A DNA stretch of 5,850 bases from an uncultured Haemophilus sp. (GTDB lineage: Bacteria; Pseudomonadota; Gammaproteobacteria; Enterobacterales; Pasteurellaceae): NCBI GenBank assembly GCA_902482195.1, contig CABSZQ010000095.1:1-5850 (forward strand), read 5' to 3'. Shown piece after piece: positions 1-5,850 of the stretch (the first letter of the stretch is position 1; every line of letters starts with the position of its first letter). The notes beneath the pieces are model-generated. The model was not told the origin of the DNA. It ran no database searches and worked only from the letters and a program-made list of their open reading frames with translations. Position numbers and translations under genes: made by a program.

Positions 1-17
1 ATATAGAATACGAATCG

Positions 18-46
18 TTCATAGATTCAATCATTTGATTTATAAT
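18..46 (+). promoter_or_regulatory. Possible sigma70-type promoter, weak case
   Basis: A perfect -10 hexamer TATAAT at 41-46 lies 17 bases downstream of TTCATA at 18-23, which matches the -35 consensus at four of six positions. No coding region starts soon after it; it lies about 300 bases upstream of mukF, so it could at most give a long leader transcript. TATAAT arises easily by chance in DNA this AT-rich. Confidence 0.2.
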
Positions 47-94
47 GTTTTTTAAAACAGGATAATTAAAATATCTTTCACTAAGAAAACGATT

Positions 95-108
95 GCGTAT
101 CTATACGC
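95..108. repeat. Perfect inverted repeat GCGTAT-CT-ATACGC
   Basis: Two 6-base arms, GCGTAT and ATACGC, are exact reverse complements separated by CT. It is the most GC-rich patch in the upstream region. Overlapping alternative pairings exist: ATCTATA at 99-105 with TATAGAT at 115-121, CTATAC at 101-106 with GTATAG at 132-137, and ACGC at 105-108 with GCGT at 123-126 just before a run of six T. It could be an operator or part of a folded RNA; the two-base centre argues against a simple hairpin in its shortest form. Function unknown. Confidence 0.4.
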
Positions 109-191
109 TGGGATTATAGATGGCGTTTTTTGTATAGAAAAGTAAATGAGTATGGTAATTTTGTAAAGAATTGTAAATTTTGTTTGAATGT

Positions 192-201
192 TGTTCGAAC
201 A
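192..201. repeat. 10-bp perfect palindrome TGTTCGAACA
   Basis: TGTTCGAACA equals its own reverse complement. An overlapping alternative pairs AATGTT at 187-192 with AACATT at 198-203 around GTTCG, giving a 6-bp stem with a 5-base loop. The perfect symmetry suits a dimeric repressor operator, but I cannot assign a regulator. It lies about 100 bases upstream of the proposed mukF -10 box, rather far for direct repression of that promoter. Confidence 0.35.
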
Positions 202-249
202 TTAGAAAATATATTTCCTTATTTAAGTTAAGGATATTTTAAATTCAAA

Positions 250-258
250 AAGTGCGGT
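250..258 (+). repeat. DNA uptake signal sequence (Haemophilus type)
   Basis: This is a perfect 9-base core AAGTGCGGT, preceded by further A residues and followed by AT-rich tracts (CAATTT, then GATTTC) roughly where the extended uptake consensus expects them. In naturally competent Pasteurellaceae this motif marks DNA for preferential uptake. It is the only intergenic copy here, it lies upstream of the mukF -35 box, and no inverted partner is nearby, so it does not form a terminator hairpin. Confidence 0.9.
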
Positions 259-274
259 CAATTTGCAAGAAGAT

Positions 275-303
275 TTCAAGAACGATAAAAAATCCTGTAT
301 AAT
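275..303 (+). promoter_or_regulatory. Likely mukF(-E-B) sigma70 promoter
   Basis: A perfect -10 hexamer TATAAT occupies 298-303. The -35 element at 17-base spacing is TTCAAG at 275-280, only three of six consensus positions, so the promoter is likely of moderate strength or helped by upstream sequence. Transcription would start near 309-311, giving a leader of about 34 bases before the mukF ATG at 344. The placement supports the ATG at 344 as the true start, because the promoter lies inside the in-frame extension that begins at the TTG at 263. This is inferred from sequence only. Confidence 0.55.
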
Positions 304-343
304 CTCAGAAATTTTTTGTTCAATTTTAAGCTTTTGTAACCGA

Positions 344-1678
344 ATGATCGAAACCTCACAAACTATTCCTGAACTCGTCTCATGGGCGAAAGAGCGGGAA
401 TTTTCGTTAAATCTGCCGACAGAGCGCTTGGTGTTTTTGCTGGCAATCGCCATCTATAACAACGAACGTTTGGACGGTGAAATGCTAGAAGCTGATTTAG
501 TGGATATTTTCCGCCATACAGCCAATGCTTTTGACCAATCAACGGATGCGATTGCCACCCGTGCCAATAATGCTATCAATGAATTGGTGAAACAGCGTTT
601 TCTTAACCGTTTCAGCAGTGAATTTACTGAAGGCCTTTCCATTTATCGTCTCACCCCATTAGGTGTTGGCGTATCAGATTATTATATTCGTCAGCGTGAA
701 TTTTCTGCGTTGCGTCTTTCTGTACAGCTGTCTATTGTGGCTGATGAAATTCAGCGTGCATCCGATGCTGCAGAAGAAGGGACTGCAAAAGGGGAGAATG
801 AGCACTTTTGGCGCCGTAATGTTTTCGCTCCGTTAAAATATTCAGTAGCAGAGATTTTCGATAGTATTGATTTATCACAACGTGTGATGGATGAAAATCA
901 GCAAAGCATTAAAGAAGAAATTGCGAATTTACTTACCAAAGATTGGCAGGCAGCAATTTCTAGTTGTGAACGTTTATTAGATGAAACTTCAGGCAATTTA
1001 CGTGAGTTACAAGACACCTTAAATGCAGCAGGTGATAAGTTACAGGCACAATTATTACGTATTCAAGATTGTGTGATAGGCCATGATGAGCTCTACTTTA
1101 TTGAACAATTAATTACTGATTTGCAATCCAAGCTAGACCGCATTATTAGCTGGGGGCAACAAGCCATCGATTTATGGATTGGCTATGACCGTCACGTGCA
1201 TAAATTTATCCGTACCGCCATTGATATGGATAAAAACCGCGTATTCTCACAACGTTTACGTAACTCTATCCACAGTTATTTCGATCATCCTTGGTTCTTG
1301 TGGACTGCTCAAGCAGAACGTTTAGTAGATCTACGTGATGAAGAAATGGTATTACGTGAAGATGATGCATTGGGTGAATTACCTGAAGAGTTGCAATATG
1401 AGTCTTTGGCTGATTTACATGATCAAATCGTAGAGCATATGCAAAACTTACTCATTCAATACCGTGAAAATAATCGTCCAATTGATTTAAGTTTAGTCTT
1501 AAAAGAACAATTAGAAGCTTATCCGCTTTCCCGTCATTTCGATGTGGCGCGTATTATAGTGGATCAAGCAGTGCGTTTAGGTATGGCAAATGATGATTTA
1601 GCCGGTATTTATCCACAATGGCAGGAAATTAACGATTACGGCGCAGAAGTGCAAGCGCATGTGATTGATAAATATTAA
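344..1678 (+). CDS. mukF: MukF, kleisin subunit of the MukBEF condensin
   Basis: MukF (also called KicB) is the kleisin of MukBEF. It dimerises, recruits MukE and bridges two MukB ATPase heads, holding together the complex that organises and segregates the nucleoid. The 444-residue product aligns along its whole length with E. coli MukF (about 440 aa). Residues 1 to ~115 form the N-terminal winged-helix domain, ending near [18 protein letters not shown]; a helical dimerisation and neck region follows (for example EIFDSIDLS and [20 protein letters not shown]); [15 protein letters not shown] lies at 287-301. An acidic linker at about 329-353, with the family motif GELPEEL, is the kind of segment that binds MukE. 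The C-terminal winged helix (about 370-444, including [18 protein letters not shown]) caps the MukB head. The start was chosen at ATG 344 because homology begins there ([14 protein letters not shown]). The reading frame extends upstream to a TTG at 263, but that part is not conserved and contains the promoter. No strong Shine-Dalgarno sequence is visible before 344. Confidence 0.97.
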   Translation: MIETSQTIPELVSWAKEREFSLNLPTERLVFLLAIAIYNNERLDGEMLEADLVDIFRHTANAFDQSTDAIATRANNAINELVKQRFLNRFSSEFTEGLSIYRLTPLGVGVSDYYIRQREFSALRLSVQLSIVADEIQRASDAAEEGTAKGENEHFWRRNVFAPLKYSVAEIFDSIDLSQRVMDENQQSIKEEIANLLTKDWQAAISSCERLLDETSGNLRELQDTLNAAGDKLQAQLLRIQDCVIGHDELYFIEQLITDLQSKLDRIISWGQQAIDLWIGYDRHVHKFIRTAIDMDKNRVFSQRLRNSIHSYFDHPWFLWTAQAERLVDLRDEEMVLREDDALGELPEELQYESLADLHDQIVEHMQNLLIQYRENNRPIDLSLVLKEQLEAYPLSRHFDVARIIVDQAVRLGMANDDLAGIYPQWQEINDYGAEVQAHVIDKY

Positions 1679-1712
1679 TTCTGCGGCTTACTCAAAAACG
1701 AATTCATAAAAT

Positions 1713-1716
1713 GAGA
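1713..1716 (+). promoter_or_regulatory. Weak mukE ribosome binding site
   Basis: GAGA, eight bases before the mukE ATG, is the only purine-rich candidate in the 46-base gap after mukF. It sits inside a three-codon open frame (ATG AGA AAT TAA at 1711-1722) whose stop ends two bases before the mukE start. Whether that frame is translated is unknown. No terminator or promoter is evident in the gap, so mukE most likely shares the mukF transcript. Confidence 0.45.
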
Positions 1717-1724
1717 AATTAACC

Positions 1725-2477
1725 ATGACAGATATTCAAGATGTAATTTCCCCAAAATTGGCAAATGCCATTGCAAATCCTATTTTCCCGGCAGTGGACA
1801 GCTTGTTGCGTTCAGGTCGCCATATCAGCACAGATCAATTAGATAATCATGCTTTTTTAATGGATTTCCAAAATGAGTTGGATGGTTTTTATCGCCGTTA
1901 CAACGTTGAACTGATTCGTGCGCCGGAAGGCTTTTTCTATTTACGTCCGAAAGCGACGACGTTAATTGCCCGTTCAGTGCTTTCCGAATTAGAAATGTTG
2001 GTTGGGAAAGTGCTTTGTTATTTGTATCTAAGTCCAGAACGTTTGGCGCAGCAAGGTATCTTCAGTACGCAAGAAGTCTATGATGAATTACTGAATTTAG
2101 CAGACGAGGGCAAATTATTGAAAGCCGTCAATCAACGCTCTAGTGGTTCGGATTTAGATAAGCAAAAATTATCTGAAAAAGTACGCGCGGCGATCGGTCG
2201 TTTACGCCGTTTAGGTATGATTCATACCGTGGGTGAACAACATAGCGGTAAATTTACTATTTCAGAATCAGTTTTCCGTTTTGGGGCTGAAGTCCGTTCT
2301 GGTGATGACCCGTTAGAAGCACAAGCTCGTTTAATTCGTGATGGGGAAGCAGCCACACCGCAATCTCTCGAATTGGAAAAACAAGCAAAAGCGGCAAGTC
2401 ATGCTGATGACCTCGATGATGAAGAAAGTGCGGTCGAAATTGATGAAGAATTTGATGATGCAGGAGAACAAGAATAA
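1725..2477 (+). CDS. mukE: MukE, KITE subunit of the MukBEF condensin
   Basis: MukE (also called KicA) is a dimeric tandem winged-helix protein of the KITE type. It binds the MukF linker, and the MukE-MukF subcomplex controls MukB head engagement and DNA binding. The product is 250 aa, somewhat longer than E. coli MukE (about 234 aa). Conserved blocks, in order, include the N-terminal [18 protein letters not shown], then [64 protein letters not shown] and [17 protein letters not shown]. The two winged helices span roughly residues 10-110 and 115-210. The last 25 residues (226-250) contain 14 Asp/Glu and look disordered; the extra length relative to E. coli lies mainly here. The start at ATG 1725 fits the alignment and has a weak GAGA upstream. 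The stop overlaps the mukB start by one base, so translation is probably coupled. An uptake signal is embedded in the acidic tail. Confidence 0.97.
   Translation: MTDIQDVISPKLANAIANPIFPAVDSLLRSGRHISTDQLDNHAFLMDFQNELDGFYRRYNVELIRAPEGFFYLRPKATTLIARSVLSELEMLVGKVLCYLYLSPERLAQQGIFSTQEVYDELLNLADEGKLLKAVNQRSSGSDLDKQKLSEKVRAAIGRLRRLGMIHTVGEQHSGKFTISESVFRFGAEVRSGDDPLEAQARLIRDGEAATPQSLELEKQAKAASHADDLDDEESAVEIDEEFDDAGEQE
2426..2434 (+). repeat. DNA uptake signal inside the mukE acidic tail
   Basis: A perfect AAGTGCGGT core followed by CGAAATT and a second AT-rich tract (GAATTT) agrees well with the extended uptake consensus. In the mukE frame it is read as Ser-Ala-Val within GAA AGT GCG GTC GAA. It falls in the poorly conserved acidic tail, where protein constraint is low. 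Confidence 0.92.
2462..2467 (+). promoter_or_regulatory. mukB Shine-Dalgarno sequence within the mukE 3' end
   Basis: AGGAGA lies nine bases before the mukB ATG at 2477 and is the strongest Shine-Dalgarno sequence in the window. It is encoded by the codons for Ala-Gly-Glu near the end of the MukE acidic tail. Together with the TAATG stop/start overlap it supports efficient, coupled initiation of mukB, and it fixes 2477 as the mukB start. Confidence 0.75.
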
Positions 2478-5400
2478 TGTCTGATGTATTAGAACTTGAA
2501 AACGAAATCTATCAAGACGAACCTGAGCAATCAACTGAACAGGTTGAAGAAGAATTTATTGCTCCTGTATTAAACCAACATAATGGGGTAGAACGTGGTA
2601 AATTCCGTTCACTAACCTTAATTAACTGGAATGGTTTCTTTGCCCGTACCTTTGATTTGGATGAATTGGTGACCACACTTTCCGGTGGTAATGGTGCCGG
2701 TAAATCCACAACCATGGCGGGTTTTGTCACAGCGTTAATTCCAGACTTAACCTTATTGCATTTCCGTAATACCACAGAAGCCGGTTCGACAGGCGGTTCT
2801 CGTGATAAAGGTTTACACGGTAAATTACGTCCAGGTGTGTGTTATGCAGTATTGGATACCATTAATTCTCGCCATCAACGAATTCTCGTGGGGGTGCGTC
2901 TACAACAAATTGCGGGTCGTGATAAGAAAGTAGATTTAAAAACATTCTCAATTCAAGGTGTAGAATTGTCCTTAAATCCGACCGCACTTTTCACCGAAAC
3001 AGTCGGTGAACGTCAGGCGCGTGTACTTAATTTAAATGAATTAAAAGACAAAATTGAAAATCTTGGTGCGCAATTTAAGCAATATCATTCCATCACCGAT
3101 TATCACGGTATGATGTTTGATTTAGGTATTATTCCAAAACGCTTACGTAGTGCCTCAGACCGTAGCAAATTCTATAAACTAATCGAAGCTTCTTTATACG
3201 GTGGTATTTCCAGCGCTATTACCCGTTCTTTACGTGATTACTTATTGCCAGAAAATCTTGGTGTGCGTAAAGCCTTCCAAGATATGGAAAGTGCGTTACG
3301 TGAAAACCGTATGACCCTTGAAGCAATTAAAGTCACCCAATCTGACCGTGATTTATTCAAACATTTAATCACCGAAACCACTAATTATGTGGCATCAGAT
3401 TATATGCGTAATGCCAATGAACGCCGCGGTAATATCGAAGCGGCTTTAGGTTTCCGCCGTGATTGGTATAAAGCAAAAGCTGAGCAAGAGTTATCACAAC
3501 ATCGCTTAATTGATTTAAGCCGTGAAGCTGCAGAATTGGCAGAAAATGAACGTACTTTAGAAGTAGATCACCAAAGTGCGGCAGACCACTTAAACTTGGT
3601 ATTAAATGCATTACGTCATCAAGAAAAAGTATCGCGTTATCAAGAAGATGTGGCTGAGCTTACAGAAAAATTAGAAGAACAAAAAATGGTTGTGGAAACC
3701 GCAACCGAACAGCTTGAAGAAAGCCAAGCACAATTTGAGCAAACGGAACTTGAAATTGACCAAGTACGTGCGCAACTTGCAGACTATCAACAAGCATTAG
3801 ATGCACAACAAACCCGTGCATTACAATATCAACAAGCGATTGCCGCGCTTGAAAAAGCGAAAACATTATGTGGGTTAGCGGATTTGAGCGTGAAAAATGC
3901 AGAAGATTACCAAGCGGAATTTGCTGCCCATGCTGAAAGCCTTACCGAGCAAGTGCTTGAGTTAGAACATAAGATGTCTATTTCTGAAGCGGCTAAATCA
4001 CAATTTGATAAAGCCTATCAGTTGGTATGTAAAATTGCTGGTGATATGCCACGTTCAAGTGCTTGGGAAAGTGCCAAAGAATTATTGCGTGAATATCCAA
4101 CACAAAAAATTCAAGCACAACAAACTCCTCAATTACGCGCAAAATTACATGAGTTAGAGCAGCGCTATGCTCAACAACAAAGTGCGGTTAAATTATTAGC
4201 TGATTTTAATCAACGAGCTGATTTATCTTTAGAAACCGCTGATGAACTCGAAGCATACCATGCGGAACAAGAAGAACTCATTGAAAGTTTAAATGGAGAA
4301 CTTGCTGAACAAGTAGAAAACCGTTCAACCTTGCGTCAAAAGCGTGAAAATCTAACAGCACTTTACGAAGAAAATGCCCGTAAAGCACCGGCTTGGTTAA
4401 CTGCTCAAGCAGCTTTAGAACGTTTACAAGAGCAAAGTGGTGAAACTTTCGAGCATAGCCAAGATGTAATGCATTTTATGCAATCACAATTGGTGAAAGA
4501 ACGTGAACTGACTATTCAACGTGACAATTTAGAAAAACAACGTCAACAATTAGATGAGCAAATTTCTCGTTTAAGCCAACCAGATGGTTCTGAAGATGCT
4601 CGCTTGAATGTGCTTGCAGAACGTTTTGGTGGTGTATTGCTTTCTGAATTATATGATGATGTACCAATTGAAGATGCACCTTATTTCTCGGCACTTTATG
4701 GTCCAGCTCGTCATGCTATTGTTGTGCGTGATCTCAACACGATACGCGAACAATTAGCCAATTTAGAAGATTGTCCAGACGATTTATATTTAATCGAAGG
4801 TGATCCAAATGCCTTTGATGACAGCGTACTTTCAGCCCAAGAACTTGAAATGGGCGTTGTGGTGCAAGTGTCTGATCGTGAATTGCGTTATTCAAAATTC
4901 CCGCAAATTCCATTATTCGGCCGTGCTGCACGTGAAAAACATTTAGAAGAATTACAAGCTAAACGTGATGAGATTGCGGAAGAATACGCACAGATCGCCT
5001 TTGATGTACAAAAATGTCAACGTTTACACGAACACTTTAGTCAATTTGTTGGCTTACATCTAGCCCTTGCGTTCCAACCAAACCCTGAAGAGGTGATGGC
5101 GGAAATCAATCAAGAACGCAATGAAATTGATCGCGAGCTCAATCAATTCTCAAGCACAGAACAACAAATTCGCATTAAATTGGATAATGCCAAAGAAAAA
5201 ATGCAATTGTTGAATAAGTTAATTCCACAGCTTAACTTGCTCGCTGATGATGAATTACTTGATCGCATTGAAGAATGCCGTGAACAATTAGACATCGCAG
5301 AGCAAGATGAAAGCTTTATTCGTCAACATGGCGTTGCGTTGTCACAATTAGAGCCGATTGCCAATACCTTACAAAGTGATCCAGAAAACTATGAACGCTT

Positions 5401-5850
5401 AAAAGCTGATTTAACCCAAGCGGTTGAACGTCAAAAACAAGTACAGCAACGTGTATTTGCTTTAGCGGATGTGGTGCAACGCAAAAATCACTTTAGTTAT
5501 GAAGATGCAGGGCAAGCGGAAACCTCAGAGCTTAATGAGCAACTTCGTCAACGTTTGGAGCAATTGCAGGCGCAACGTGATGCTCAACGTGAACAATTAC
5601 GTCAAAAACAAAGCCAATTTGCACAATACAACCAAGTATTTATCCAATTGCAAAGTTCTTATGACAGTAAAAATCAATTGTTAAAAGAATTAATTGCTGA
5701 GATTGGTGAATTGGGCGTGCGTGCTGATGAAGGGGCAGAGGAACGTGCAAGAAATCGCCGTGATGAGTTATATCAACAACTTTCAACCAGTCGTCAACGT
5801 CGTTCTTATGTAGAAAAACAATTAACGCTTATTGAAAGTGAAGCGGAGAA
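2477..5850 (+). CDS. mukB: MukB, SMC-like condensin ATPase (3' end outside window)
   Basis: MukB is the SMC-like ATPase of MukBEF; ATP-driven head cycling drives loop extrusion and chromosome segregation. I translated the frame by hand: it is open for 1124 codons to the window edge, with no stop. Homology to E. coli MukB starts at residues 39-40 ([17 protein letters not shown]). Walker A is GGNGAGKS at 70-77 with K76. Arg222 and Arg224 in [10 protein letters not shown] match the E. coli head DNA-binding pair R187/R189 (alignment from memory). The first coiled-coil arm spans about 360-690, the hinge about 700-820 ([14 protein letters not shown] to [12 protein letters not shown]), and the second arm follows. 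Asp733, Asp781 and Glu789 match the E. coli hinge residues that contact topoisomerase IV ParC. The ABC signature, Walker B and the C-terminal head are beyond the window; a full length of about 1,500 aa is expected. Oddity: residues 1-38 are an acidic extension absent from E. coli. No in-frame ATG, GTG or TTG occurs between codon 1 and the homologous region, so the ATG at 2477 must be used. Confidence 0.97.
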   Translation, partial: MSDVLELENEIYQDEPEQSTEQVEEEFIAPVLNQHNGVERGKFRSLTLINWNGFFARTFDLDELVTTLSGGNGAGKSTTMAGFVTALIPDLTLLHFRNTTEAGSTGGSRDKGLHGKLRPGVCYAVLDTINSRHQRILVGVRLQQIAGRDKKVDLKTFSIQGVELSLNPTALFTETVGERQARVLNLNELKDKIENLGAQFKQYHSITDYHGMMFDLGIIPKRLRSASDRSKFYKLIEASLYGGISSAITRSLRDYLLPENLGVRKAFQDMESALRENRMTLEAIKVTQSDRDLFKHLITETTNYVASDYMRNANERRGNIEAALGFRRDWYKAKAEQELSQHRLIDLSREAAELAENERTLEVDHQSAADHLNLVLNALRHQEKVSRYQEDVAELTEKLEEQKMVVETATEQLEESQAQFEQTELEIDQVRAQLADYQQALDAQQTRALQYQQAIAALEKAKTLCGLADLSVKNAEDYQAEFAAHAESLTEQVLELEHKMSISEAAKSQFDKAYQLVCKIAGDMPRSSAWESAKELLREYPTQKIQAQQTPQLRAKLHELEQRYAQQQSAVKLLADFNQRADLSLETADELEAYHAEQEELIESLNGELAEQVENRSTLRQKRENLTALYEENARKAPAWLTAQAALERLQEQSGETFEHSQDVMHFMQSQLVKERELTIQRDNLEKQRQQLDEQISRLSQPDGSEDARLNVLAERFGGVLLSELYDDVPIEDAPYFSALYGPARHAIVVRDLNTIREQLANLEDCPDDLYLIEGDPNAFDDSVLSAQELEMGVVVQVSDRELRYSKFPQIPLFGRAAREKHLEELQAKRDEIAEEYAQIAFDVQKCQRLHEHFSQFVGLHLALAFQPNPEEVMAEINQERNEIDRELNQFSSTEQQIRIKLDNAKEKMQLLNKLIPQLNLLADDELLDRIEECREQLDIAEQDESFIRQHGVALSQLEPIANTLQSDPENYERLKADLTQAVERQKQVQQRVFALADVVQRKNHFSYEDAGQAETSELNEQLRQRLEQLQAQRDAQREQLRQKQSQFAQYNQVFIQLQSSYDSKNQLLKELIAEIGELGVRADEGAEERARNRRDELYQQLSTSRQRRSYVEKQLTLIESEAE
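2981..2989 (-). repeat. DNA uptake signal, minus orientation, inside mukB
   Basis: ACCGCACTT on the plus strand is the exact reverse complement of the uptake core. In the mukB frame it reads ACC GCA CTT, Thr-Ala-Leu, in a head-domain segment (NPTALFTET) where E. coli MukB has the different sequence QPTQLVTET. This is therefore a variable loop that tolerates the motif. The minus-strand flank is AT-rich (GGATTTAA), as the extended motif prefers. Confidence 0.9.
4180..4188 (+). repeat. DNA uptake signal inside the mukB coiled coil
   Basis: A perfect AAGTGCGGT is followed by TAAATTATT and, one helical turn later, TTTTAAT, a very good match to the extended uptake consensus. It is read in frame as Ser-Ala-Val within [10 protein letters not shown] in the first coiled-coil arm, where sequence is loosely constrained. 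Four one-mismatch cores also lie in mukB: 2672-2680 (minus), 3289-3297, 3574-3582 and 4355-4363 (minus). Confidence 0.92.

Larger units (their letters stand above)
1..343. other. AT-rich non-coding region upstream of mukF
   Basis: No convincing gene is visible. All three plus-strand frames hit stops early: a TAG at 4-6, a TGA at 36-38 and a TAA at 53-55. Either of the last two could be the 3' end of a gene entering from the left, since the frame ending at 36-38 reads IEYESFIDSII before its stop. The minus strand also has ATG codons at 34-32 and 22-20 in one frame that stays open to the left edge, so a divergent gene start is possible too; the short stretch cannot decide. The remainder holds short inverted repeats (95-108, 192-201, and weak TCCTTA/TAAGGA arms at 216-221 and 229-234), a DNA uptake signal at 250-258 and the likely mukF promoter at 275-303. 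A T-run at 126-131 follows a 4-bp ACGC/GCGT pairing, too weak to call a terminator. Confidence 0.7.

Noticed and set aside
105..131. Possible intrinsic terminator (ACGC/GCGT stem followed by six T)
   Set aside because: The stem is only four base pairs with a 14-base loop, which is too weak to support a call, and no upstream gene is established.
223..642. Open frames on the minus strand over the start of mukF (223-453 and 454-642)
   Set aside because: They are antisense to well-conserved MukF sequence and to its promoter, show no recognisable protein features, and are shadows of the plus-strand gene.
859..875. DnaA-box-like TTATCACAA inside mukF
   Set aside because: It lacks a base of the TTATNCACA consensus, stands alone, and lies in conserved coding sequence.
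344..2477. Reading mukF/mukE (kicB/kicA) as a killer/suppressor toxin-antitoxin pair, as their old names suggest
   Set aside because: Full-length homology shows they are condensin kleisin and KITE subunits; the toxin-like behaviour in early reports does not define their function.
2331..4931. Several minus-strand open frames of 60-87 codons across mukE and mukB
   Set aside because: All lie opposite conserved MukE or MukB coding sequence, have odd composition typical of reverse readings of Gln/Glu-rich coiled-coil codons, and have no plausible ribosome binding context.
5469..5684. Plus-strand 71-codon open frame inside mukB
   Set aside because: It is an out-of-frame reading of the second MukB coiled-coil arm, where the mukB frame is open and homologous.
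3570..5800. Gln/Glu-rich repetitive codon runs (CAA, GAA, CGT) in mukB as possible DNA repeats
   Set aside because: They follow from the heptad-rich coiled-coil composition of MukB and show no exact tandem unit at the DNA level.

Overview
The window holds the start of a chromosomal mukF-mukE-mukB operon: the MukBEF condensin, a non-canonical SMC complex of gammaproteobacteria that replaces the classical Smc-ScpAB machine. All genes are on the plus strand. Protein similarity (judged from memory of the E. coli and Haemophilus sequences), AT-rich codon choice and four perfect 9-base DNA uptake signal sequences of the Haemophilus type (AAGTGCGGT) point to Pasteurellaceae. The genus is most likely Haemophilus or a close relative such as Aggregatibacter; the species cannot be fixed by eye. 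The alternative uptake core of the Actinobacillus pleuropneumoniae group (ACAAGCGGT) was not found as a perfect match.

Layout. Positions 1-343 are AT-rich and non-coding, apart from a possible unresolved gene edge in the first ~55 bases. This stretch contains several short inverted repeats, one uptake signal and a good sigma70-like promoter ending at TATAAT 298-303. mukF (344-1678, 444 aa) comes next, then a 46-base gap with a weak ribosome binding site. mukE (1725-2477, 250 aa) follows, and its stop overlaps the mukB start by one base (TAATG). mukB (2477 to beyond 5850) stays open to the window edge; 1124 complete codons are present and roughly the last quarter of the protein is missing.

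How they work together. MukF is the dimeric kleisin, MukE binds its linker as a tandem winged-helix (KITE) partner, and MukB is the SMC-like ATPase with head, coiled-coil arms and hinge. The complex extrudes and organises DNA loops, supports chromosome segregation and acts with topoisomerase IV through the MukB hinge. No terminator lies between the genes and the spacing fits one transcript.

Nothing here looks like a new system: this is a well-known housekeeping operon. The points worth a second look are an acidic 36-residue N-terminal extension on MukB compared with E. coli, a strongly acidic MukE tail that also carries an uptake signal and the mukB ribosome binding site, uptake signals read as SAV or TAL peptides inside genes, and a promoter lying inside what would otherwise be read as a 27-codon N-terminal extension of mukF.
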